Positions 1 through 10,800 of a stretch of DNA of 32,435 bases are shown one piece after another. Both the position numbers and the translations under genes were made by a program. The notes under the pieces were generated by a model that saw nothing but the letters and a program-made list of their open reading frames with translations, ran no database searches and was not told where the DNA came from. Source of the stretch: Saccoglossus kowalevskii (lineage: Eukaryota; Hemichordata; Enteropneusta; Harrimaniidae); the NCBI RefSeq assembly GCF_000003605.2, contig NW_003122412.1, positions 144,547-176,981 of the forward strand, in the 5' to 3' direction. The stretch's first letter is position 1; each line of letters begins with the position of its first letter.

Positions 1-75
1 CAGCTGAGTCTGATAGTTACCTCACTGAGTCAAGTGATTTAAACGATGGTAATTATTTTAATTAATACTGTTTCT

Positions 76-81
76 TTTATT
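76..81 (-). other. Poly(A) signal of the small secreted-protein gene
   Basis: AATAAA on the minus strand (tttatt on plus), about 80 bp beyond the TGA of the putative secreted-protein gene. Its place supports that exon being the last one. Confidence 0.4.
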
Positions 82-160
82 ATGTCTAATCTACGATCAT
101 AAATCTATTCACTTCCAAAATTTAGGGGGTTCGACCGATATATCGTGTAGATCCACACAA

Positions 161-1266
161 TCAACGAATCTTTGTGAGTGTGGTCGGCAAACCGTGATTT
201 TGTAGATGCGCCGATCGGTACGTGGTGTTACTCAAATCTGTGCCGTAACCCGTGCACATTTGTATATATGTACAGTTTGCTGGCCTATTTGACAGCACTG
301 CACCCGATCTACTCATGACATACTGCCGGACAACACAGTTGACTCCAACTTTCACGAGAATGTACTGTGTTGGCCATGGCACTGTTTCAGAAAAATGAGT
401 ATGTAAAGTCGATTAACTGGCGACGTGTTTTTCTTCTGAAATATACCAGCCCCCTCCAAAAACTGTCAAGATATGATAATTGCCTATTTTTTTTATTTAT
501 CGGCGATACTAAAACATTCAAACTCTTTCCCAATTACAATGATTCGAATAGGTTGCATTATGGCCGCTGGTGACACTCCTTTGCCACATGTCACTATTAT
601 AAAAATCCACGAGTACTATTACACAGCATCATCTGCACTGAATTTATTGTATTCACGTTTCTAGGTTAATTATCTATTCAATATACCCTCCTTTACACCA
701 AAATAAAAAAAATATACGCAAGACTTCTGTCCCTTTTTTTCAAAAATTGAAAAAGACAAAGACATTAAAGAAAATTATTTTAAAAAATTCAAAATATTTC
801 ACGATAACTTTGACGAAACAAATGTGCGGGGACCTTTTCACCACCAGATTTTCTCGCCCAAATTTGTCTGCACCTTTTTTAATATTCTTCAATATTTCTG
901 GAAATTAACCCTCATTTGGGGCAAACAGACGAAATTTGATCAATTTTTTGTTTTTACTCAAACAATTTGGCAATTTTTGTCCCAATCCTCTGAAGGGAAG
1001 TGCAGACTATATAAGACCCTTTTGTGGATTTGTGATGAAAAGAGGGAACTGGTGGTGAAAATGTTTACTTCAATATATGTTTCGAGTGAGATTATTCGGG
1101 GCCATATCAGATCAGCGTTACCGGAAGGAGGCTGTTATTCGGACGTGATCCGTTGTATTGATATTGACAATTACTTACCTGCTGAAGGGTCTAAAAAGAA
1201 ATCCATGGACGCCAGAGAAATTCCAGACACAGCACACAGGAAAATGAGGAAGGCGAGAAGCTTCAT
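161..1266 (-). CDS. Putative small secreted protein, two coding exons
   Basis: Coding exons are 1179-1266 and 161-381, read on the minus strand. Exon 1 starts MKLLAFLIFLCAVSG, a textbook signal peptide with a short basic start, a hydrophobic core and a likely cut after ISLA. It ends in one base of a split codon before a strong donor (gtaagt). The matching acceptor (aaacag) is at 382-383. The split codon becomes Val, and the frame runs 72 further codons to a TGA at 161-163. The product is about 102 residues. The mature part has three cysteines (NCVV, NCTY, QMCTG) and two NxT/NxS-type sites (NCT, NTT). A pyrimidine-rich tract and cacag acceptor lie just upstream of the ATG (exon would begin at 1293), so a 5' UTR exon further right is likely. 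An AATAAA at 76-81 follows the stop by about 80 bp. I do not recognise the family. The signal-peptide exon is the stronger half; an extra exon inside the 797-bp intron cannot be excluded. Confidence 0.48.
831..1068. repeat. Imperfect inverted repeat inside the intron of the secreted-protein gene
   Basis: The block ttttcaccaccag near 835 returns as its reverse complement near 1055. A second shared block (gtctgcac) lies further in on both arms. The arms are diverged, so this is at best an old fold-back or MITE remnant. No target-site duplication was identified. Confidence 0.3.
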
Positions 1267-1293
1267 GATGATCAATATACAAGAGCCTAAACA

Positions 1294-4200
1294 CTGTGGG
1301 AAGGAAAGAAAATCGCAATTATTCACAGTAGAGAACGTATTACGCATGCGCGGCTATGATTGTATTAAGGCCCATAAATATTAACCGTAATCCGCTGCAT
1401 TTCTGAAAAGTTAGTTATTAAAATTCACAAAATGGCTATATGAATATAATGGGGCAGTAAGCAGTCTGTCAACACGCAGTGCCTGACTAGATTATTGCGT
1501 ACTCACACTAAAGCTTTCTATAGATTTTGCCAACAAGGAGTGTGGGATAAAACAAAAACACTAAATTCAACTACTCCGCCTTCTTTTAACGTAGAATCAG
1601 TCAAATACCCCGTTACCTTTGGACGACACTGCCTCTGAGTCGAGTGCATATTCGGTTAATCATTGTACCTCGGATATTATAACCCAGAGTGTCGTGGTCA
1701 GCTTGTGCAGCGTGTTTGTGATGTAATAAAACAACAATTATGTATATGGTTAAGCTCCACTCAACATATGTCACACATATTTAGTGTTAGAAACGTTTTG
1801 ATTGGATGAATGTAATTTCCATGGCCGACTATTTGCTATATTTGGTCTATTCTTGGTCACAAGTCTACAATTCAGGTATCAATGGGTGAGTGTTTTTTTT
1901 TCAATCTGTGTCAAAAGTAGGTTCATCTTCAATCCGTGTGTCAAGGGGTGTGGGGATTTCAAGTTATCTTCAATCGCTGTGTTAAAATCTGTGTGTCAAC
2001 GACCCGGTGTGTATAGGTGGGCCGGTTCATCTTCAATCTAGGTGTCAAGAGATGTATGAGATTATCTCCAAACTACGTACCAAGGGCTGGTGGATTTCTG
2101 AGTCTGGAATGTTCATATTAAGCCACCTCAACCACTAACATGGTTCAGAACAGCAATGTTCATATAAGATTCAGTGGCGGCGGCACCGGGGAGCGGTCAC
2201 CTTGAAAAAAAGTGCGATGTTGAGCAGATTTCGCCCCATGCAAAATTTCGTGCCGCCGCGTCTGAGATTGAACAAAACATTTACATTATCTACACATATC
2301 TAAATGCAGACCACCCGTGTAATGACAGGATGATGGTCATTACGTGTTTTCATTATGTTGTAACATGTAACATATTGTAATGTAATAGTAAACCAGGGTC
2401 GGGTAAAAATATCAAAATTCAATATTTAGACAACGTTGCACAGATGCGAAAATTGTGGCGCTTGCGCTTCAGTCCATATCTCATTTAAATATACAAAATC
2501 AATAGCATATTTTATTCACCTGTCTATATGACATGAATATTGGCCCAAATCTAGACACATTTTTTATTTAAACTTAAAAAAAATATGTGAATTTATGCGA
2601 TTGTATTATTAATATTTTCAGCAACCAAAATGACAAATTATAAAAAAAGTCATATTGTGTAAACGTGTTTTTGATTGTTCACCACGACAATTCAAGATGG
2701 AATCGACAGCCAGATAGTGAAACAAATGCGGCCTAAGATGAACTTGATAAAGTGTAAAGTTACGATAAAATCGAATTTTCGAGTTATGGTTTCATAATAG
2801 TGATATATCATTACATGAGTAATTTAATAATCAGTACATTTCAGTTAGTGTTTTTCAGTCGTTTATAATCTCCATACAATAGCACATACCGGGATGTGTT
2901 CTATATATTGTATGTACTCCATTGTATTAGTTTGCTGTACGGTCACACCTGTGAAAATAATCCAGCGAGCTTTGAAACGGACGTATTAGGCCTAATATAC
3001 GGGATATCAATGTGCAAATGCTAATAAAATGCAATATGACGCAGTAAATGAGTTCATGCATGTTTTATAACCAATAACTCCAATACTCCAATAACCTGAT
3101 CTTGACTAAAAACCACATACCGGTATAGGAATCCAATTCACAATAATTAGTATATTTTTTGTTGACATAGGCAGTGCAGTAATTTGAACTACATATTGAT
3201 AAATTTTGTGTAATGCAGGTTCATATTTCTTTTTAAAAGATCGTTTACGAACGGTCAATATAAGTTGTTTACGCCGGAAGAACACGTTGAAGGATTGGAT
3301 GCGGTCACTCCACGATAAAGTGCTGCCGTCTTTCTAACACCGTATACACTCAACTGTGTCGAGTCAAATATTGCAATATCTACCCGTCTATATTTTGATA
3401 TTCAATTATTCTCATTAATTATATATAGACTGTAATCGATCTGCTTTGCAATAATAATCAGGAACTAAACTGTAATATTAATAATTATAATTTAATTTAT
3501 ATGTGAACACACCGGGTTCTGAAATTGGTACACAGTCGGATGCGTGGAGTAAATGATTCGTATTACGCTAATATATGTTCATAGTTAATCGTCAACAATT
3601 TCAATATTACGTGTCCACTTACCTATCCGTGTGATTGTACGGTCCAAGGTAAAGTGTATACGATGCGTGCGTTGCTATCCTCTCGACCCACAGAAATGAA
3701 GTGTCGTGTTGTGTCCATGCAACCAGGATAATCCATCGACACATGTGTCCAGTTTAAACAAAGAACGAATAATGCGCGCATGACAGAGTGAATCTGTGCA
3801 AGAACCATGGAACATGCTAGAATCCGTGGCTTATGTTCGAGAAATGCGTACGAATTGATAAAATCAATGATTTTTTAGTTTTAGTCAGTGATGCTATTGA
3901 TCAGCATGATTTAAATATTTGTATATATTAAACAATGCGTGAAACTAACTTCTCATTCAATTTACGATCACTGAAATGTACATAAAAAGAATCAAATCTA
4001 CACAACATACACAACTGTATTATATGTACCATGTTTAAGGTCATTGCACCGACAAATGTACAGTACAAAAATCTGCAGACGGGTAATTTAGCAAGTAAAT
4101 GGTTATAACAAAAATATATGGACTTCATGGATGGATAGACGAGCAGTTGCTAGCATTTTAGTCGCTTAATTAAAAGAGCATTAATTATTGTCATCATAAA

Positions 4201-4560
4201 ATATATACATAAAAACATAGATAATCAGAAAACTGGGATATATGAAAAGTTATTCAGACAGGCAGGTCATGAAGCATTTATATTTAAAAAAAATAATATT
4301 CCGTAAATTCTTTCAAAATACGGTGTTGGTACACAACATTGAATATTGGTTCGTGTTACCATGAAACTAAAACTCTGTGTTTGAACAAAATAATCCAATA
4401 CACATTGGCATGGTTTTGCATTGCCACCAGGCTATCATTGTAGTATATCACGGTATATATATATAGCAGTTTTCGCACATAGCACAAAATTACCATTGGC
4501 TGTTTCACAGTCCATCTATCCTAGAGGGACTGTGGTTGTTTCTGTGGTAAAGGTTTAAAA
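1294..4560. other. Intergenic stretch without a supported gene
   Basis: AT-rich with no exon I can defend. At 2174-2265 there is a GC-rich patch with a 10-base inverted repeat (gtgccgccgc-like) that resembles a transposon end. At 3623-3793 on the minus strand a segment is bounded by a good acceptor (ttgcacag) and a strong donor (gtaagtgg) and could be a non-coding exon. It is treated as a weak finding only. Confidence 0.4.
1890..2055. repeat. Degenerate short tandem repeat
   Basis: Three to four diverged copies of a motif like ttcatcttcaatcygtgtgt, with spacing of about 30-70 bp. No coding potential seen. Confidence 0.45.
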
Positions 4561-4619
4561 ACGTTGTTGGCATAGCGCCATGTACGACAAGATATGGTTT
4601 ATCGCAAAGCATGCTGGTA

Positions 4620-4855
4620 CACTTCAGTTACTTCCGGGTTCCAAACTTAGCGCCCATTTCAAGTTCTTGTTATTTTGAGCTCAACGTTGGTTTGTTGCTG
4701 TTGTGTTAACTTGCCCTATTCTATGTTTACAGCGCTCTGTACATTTTCAATACCTGTCTGTGACGACACAGCTCTGTTTTGTTCTGGTAAATTCGAGTAA
4801 CATTGTAAAATTTGATACATTCTCACTTACACCGCAGTGAAAATAAGTTTTTAAG
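4620..4855 (+). promoter_or_regulatory. Probable TATA-less promoter and 5' UTR of the AKIP1-like gene
   Basis: An ETS-type motif, acttccggg, lies at 4630-4638, about 220 bp before the ATG. No TATA box stands at a suitable distance. ETS sites without TATA are common in promoters of housekeeping genes. The transcription start cannot be fixed from sequence alone. Confidence 0.35.
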
Positions 4856-7800
4856 ATGCCTTGTTGTTCGGTAAGTAAGGTTCTATTGGTTCTATTTCCA
4901 GTGCATTGATCGGTCCTAAATCTATCGTCGTTCTCGAACTATTTAATTACTGTGTTTTTTTTTCTCCTGTCACATTTCTTCGCATAGCTATTGAAATCTC
5001 AATAACGTTCAGTGAGTTGGCGCAAAAATCTGCCAACCGACTGTCATTCATGTTTACACGGGTCGGGTCATAAAGGCGTTGACCCCCGCGATGACTGACT
5101 CAGACCGTTTTGTTTCTCTTTATATTCAGCAGTTATTTATACTTGTTGAATTATACACAATATACCTGTCACTGTGACGTGTGTCTATGGTGTACAATTC
5201 TACTAGATTGTGAATTTATTGTCTATGCGTAGTGGGTCAATGTGTCAGTTAGTCATCCCGTTGCATTCTCTCAGAGGTTCATTCAGGAAATTTGTTCCAA
5301 TCTCGGAACATAGTTAGGTAATAAGTCATGCCCCCCCAACTACATTGTAACTCGAGCAAATTAGATGCTGGAAAATGTGGAAAGAGTTTCTTTTGTACCC
5401 CACCCCTAATCCTAGGTGTACAGTTAATTCGTGGAGTGCTGGGGGATAGGGGTTGTGGTAAGAGTTGCTTATGCCCTTCACTCATGAATCTAATTCTAAA
5501 CCTGCCCCTTCAGTACCTTCTCCTCCATTTCAATTGTATATACCCCTCTTTGGGTCACCTAATTACATTTGGGGGTTGTTGGGGTTGGGGTTCACATTAG
5601 GGGACCTTAAATAACTCTTTCTGAAGTGTGCCGAAAGCCCAAATTGCATTTATTACAAGTATATGCTTGATCATTGAAATCTGACTTATAAATACATGTA
5701 CACCTCTAGAGACAATTCTAGAAGAGGTGGTCCAGCATTACAATTGACATACGTTTATATAGGGTGTCAACATATACAGAATGAAATGAATTTTATTGTA
5801 CATGTGTATCCCAAAATCTAATGTGGATAATTATATGGGGGTTGCATCTGTATACACAAATATTATTGTATAATTTATCATAAAAAATATTGTTTTGGAT
5901 GCAACTTCAAATATTTTAAAGTTTCCTCAAACATTGTATTGTGCTTTGCAAGACCGCTGCAATTGCATCATTAGCACATTTCAAACTATTCGGAGCTAGT
6001 TCTATACGTTAATGTATGTGAATTAACTGAATTTAAAACATCATTGCCTAAAAACTCAATCATCTGACAGGGTTAGCACAAAACTGTGACATGTGTATGG
6101 TGCCTCGTCTTACTAACAGTTTTTGAAAAAAAAAAACTCATTAACTGTAAAAAAAAATCATGAAAATGGCCTGACATGACCTCGGTTGTTTGCTGCAAAT
6201 GCTCAGAACTGAAAATTACTACTTATTTAATAAATCTGATATTGTAGTGTATATACAGTTGCATAACATGTTTTATTTGTTTATTTTGCACATGATATGA
6301 TTTAAAAAATTGTCTTTTCTTAAATTTCAGTTTTAAAAGCATGCATTTTTCTCCAAATTTTTTCAGATTCACTTATTGACAAAGAAATTAAATTCATACA
6401 TTTGTGGGCTGTATTGTGAACTGGTCAAAGCTAATTTCATAATGACTAAAACAAAAATGTGCATTGCATATTGTTACTCTTGCACCTGGCTCGACATTAA
6501 CACTGACCCACTATCGTGAAAATGTTCTAAATGGTGGTCACCATGGAATAGTTATTTTTATGGTAGGAATTTTATAGTTTAATCGCAAAATAATCATAAT
6601 TTTGGCAATCGCTTTCCCCTCACTGATTGTCATCATTGAGAGGGTAGTCGGATGTCAGAACTACATTGTTACTCATTTTACAAAATTGAGATTCCATCTG
6701 TGATCAAGTTTGGCGTATTTTTAATATGCTCTTCATTATAATTGAAGGATGATACTTGGATGGCTTGTACTTTATGCCGGGCTGGCAGAAGGGGACTGGA
6801 TACATTGAATAGAGTAAAAGAAAGACAGATTACATGGCCGGAACCAAAACCTCAACAAGACTATATGATACAGGTACAGTACAGTACAACACAATCATTT
6901 TCTCCCAATTTACAAGTGCTGTATGTGGAAATGCTTGTCATACACACGTACCAAGGGTGATAGAGGGGGCTGTTTCTTTGCGTGCTGACTGAAAAAATGC
7001 TTGTCATACACACGCATCAAGGGTGATAGAGGGGGCTGTTTCTTTGCGTGCTGACTGAAAGAAAAAAAAAATATGTAGCTCACCAATTGGCGTCCTGAAC
7101 AAAATCTGACTGGCAACAAATTCTTTGTAACATAAAATAGATGATACAGCTTGTCATCTCTTGGTGGCACAGCTCTATCCATATATCAACACGTGCTCAT
7201 ACACATTTCATTGTCTACCATATGTATTTGTAATGAAATGACTTATACAGTCAAACCGGTGTTAACGGGCACCTGGATGCAGCGGCCACCTGCCTATAGC
7301 GGTCACAACCGAACAGTCCCTATGAAATTTACATGTAAAGTACCCCGTATATAGCGGCCATCTGTCTAACGCGGCCAACGGCCAGGCTTCAGCGGCCGCA
7401 GTGATCAGTTGAACTGCATATAACGGACATAGTTGCCGGATGTCTTGCCAACAAAAAACAACTCACTTGTTATTTAGTATCGATATTTATTCACTTTGAA
7501 CTCCTATAAATATTGACAAATACGCAAGTAACTGGAACTGGTAGCAAAAGGAAAAAAATCAACGCAATGGCCATGCCTGTTGTTTTTCCCATCCAAATAA
7601 ATTATGCTAATTAGCCTTGCGCCATGTGCATTCTTGTTCTTCCGGGGTTATGATAACTCGGGTCAAAAAGTAGAGTCGTTTCCGTTATTGCCTATCGATC
7701 ACTGTGAAGAAATGTGTGTGCAGTATCGTCTCGTCCAACTAAATTCGTTCAAATTTTTTTTTCGGTCGCTACTGCCTTGGTACATGTAACAATAGATGTT

Positions 7801-10800
7801 TTTAACAATGATGTTAAATTGACTTCAGTTCGCCGGCTAATGTCGCTAGGCATATTTCACATGTTTCTATTGTTGCAACAGTACAATAACATGGAAGTTG
7901 CCCAGATTTCGATTACGCAAAGTAATATTTTGAGGGATCAATCATTTCGCAAGTGAGGTAGGTCAGGACGATTTTTGAAAAAAAATAAACAAAATGTTAA
8001 GGTGTTGTGAATGGGGAGGAAACTTTCAAGTTGTCACGTAACTGGAAGGAGATCCATCACTACAATGGATAAGTGTTCTTTTCGTATAAGTTGTAGGGAT
8101 CAATAAGGCACTGCTAACTGTTCCTCTCCCTTCTCCTTGAAAGAATTTGCTATAGCCCAGAGACGTTTCGATTTATTAGAACAGTTATTAATTTAAGTGT
8201 ACAAGACACAATAAATATTAAAAGAAACGTACAAATTCGGGATAGCTAAGCAAAGCAAGCTGAGTGATTTCTTTCGTAGGAAATGATACTAAAACTGCTG
8301 CTGAACATGAACTTTACTGTACAAATCTTCAAACATTTCATTTTCGATACTACTCATTATTGTGCAATGATCAACTTTTGTGAAATTATTTTAATTTACA
8401 TAATACAATTTAAAATTGAATAAAAAATCAACATTTTTTATTTGGAATAAAGTTTTTGCATACTGTGTACAGTAGTGTAATAGTGTGTGTCAAATGGGGT
8501 TGCGAGATCTGTTTTAATACATTGATTCAATGCCTAATTAATATTCATGAATAAATTAGTGAACCTGTATAGAAAGGCCACCTGTCTATAAAGGCCAAAA
8601 TCTAAAAGTCCCATGGGTGACCACTATAGACAGGTTTGACTGTAGCTGCATATTGCAAGTCCATGCAGTTTGCCACAGAATAATATGAGTGATAATGGAT
8701 CTCGTCCTGTCAGTGAATCATTGTCGACCGGTAATGATACAAGAGACATTGCATCTGAATTTTAACATAATAATGAATTTTTGTATAGTTTATTATATAT
8801 TTGTAAAGCATAATACTTTCTAGTGACCAACAAGTATGTTCAATTTTTTTTAATTAAATTTTTCAGCTGGCCATCAACAATATGAAAGTGGTTGTCATGA
8901 CAGGAACAAAATTTAAACCTTGAGTGCTGCTAATATATAAAATGTCATTGTCAGGACCTGATGTGTGGCAAAATAGTTAGCATGTCTGCCCATCATCAGG
9001 GAGATTGTACGTTCTGCCCACTTGCCAGGCGTGCAGCATTCATATTGGAAAAATGGCATCCTTTCAGAGGGGGGCGTAAAGCTGTAGGTCCTGTGCACTG
9101 TTGCTATCCTCAGTGGCACGTAAAAGATGCAGTTGTTCCTGATGCAAAAAGTAGCAGTTTCTGTGGGCCACCTGACGCACTAAAACTGCACCTGCTAGGG
9201 CCGCTTCAAATGTGGCAGTTACTGCACCTATGGGACTATGAGCGTCAGTCAGGCAAGAGGGTGGAGAAGGAACTGCACACTACTTGTTCACCTTGAAAAG
9301 TCATGTGTCAGGAGAATCCATTATTGATTGTCAATGTAATTCACTGTTGCCTTTTTCAGCTGCTATCTTCAATATGATTCTACTGCCAGGTATATACCAC
9401 CAACCGATATATTTATTACATGTACATTTTCATCTTGTAGGATCCTGCAGTGTATACAACCATTGATGATGCATTCTCTAACATTATTCAGTTCATGTCA
9501 TCGACCAGTAGACAATGTAAAGTAAGTATTCAAATAATGAATCGTCCAGCTACACATACATGCTATTATTATACATCTGTCACCGTAATGCCATCAGTTT
9601 CAGTATGCTGTAATTTTGCGTTATTTTACGGGGTATTTTCATCCTACGATATTAGGAAATGCAAATTCCAAATATGGAATGATTACGTGTGGAAGCATCC
9701 TCTAATAATAATAATAAAAACAAACATGACTGCGGCCAGAGTTTGACTGGACTCCACACAAAGAAGTTCGCTGATTCTGTTCTAAACATTTTTGATTTCG
9801 GCATTCCCTTGATGTATCCTTGAAAGAAATTTAAAAGATGTATAATAATAAGGTTATTACGAGAATACTTCAAGGTATGCACTCAGACAGTACACAGTAC
9901 GGTCGATACTCCTGCTGTACTGTCTTCATGCAAACTTTGAGGTACCCTTGTAATAACCTCATATTATATATATATTAGTTGCACAAAAATTGAGTTTCAC
10001 CTACAATTCTACCCTACAGTACTTTATAGAAAACATTGTTTGAATAAAGAATGGTGGTCGTCATGCTGCGTCACTCTGATCTGTGTAGGCTGTTGCACTG
10101 TGATGTCAAAACGCTTTAATGACATAAATGGGTGGCTCAAATGCCGTTCTAAATGTCAAAATTGTTTTCATCTGTAGTCGTTCATCTACAAAAGTTGATT
10201 TTTGTTGAGAGATTTTACTATATTCTAGATGATACACTACTACACATTAAAATAGTGGATTTGAACAACATCGCCTTTATCCGTACATATCATTTTGACG
10301 TCACAGAAACGTTTCGTAGCTAGAGGGCGTGATTTTATGAGAATTTCGCCAAACTACATTTGATAACAAATCTTTATTTGATCAGGACTAGCTTGTGATC
10401 TGCCTGACAATGTTGCCTTTAAATTGTTTTATTAATATGGACACATGCTTGAATATTTAATAACAGTAGTGGACGGCGCTGTTATTTTACCTTTGGGTTC
10501 GACATTCAATTCCAGCCAACATAGGCATGCTTACAAAATGTTATGGGGGGTGACTGCCTATGTTTAAACTTTTTTGATGTTAAATTTGTGACTGTTACAG
10601 AGATACTATCAGAGTTCATCATCAGGATCAAAAAGTACACGTGATAAAGGTCATTGTTGTAGATTTCACACTCCTCAATACTCAGAAGTGCAGAAAAAGA
10701 ATCCAGTAAGTATTGTAATGTTATAATAATTATATGTGAATCTGTCAAAACATTATGACATCAACGTATTCTCAGCAATTTTGATGCAACATGTACCTTG

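Noticed and set aside
1-46. Possible end of a plus-strand exon (AESDSYLTESSDLNDG followed by gtaatt)
   Set aside because: Sixteen open codons at the window edge with no following exon in a matching phase; too little to support.
127-150. The phrases gggttcgac at 127 and 10498 as tRNA T-loops
   Set aside because: No acceptor stem, D-arm or anticodon arm can be drawn around either.
7604-7956. Short frames inside the pogo-like element as transposase remains
   Set aside because: No helix-turn-helix, CENP-B-like or DDE/D catalytic motif could be seen in them.
8961-9296. 111-codon plus-strand frame as an extra AKIP1 exon
   Set aside because: Exons 2 and 3 already join in phase and cover adjacent parts of the AKIP1 family sequence; this frame has no proper splice borders.
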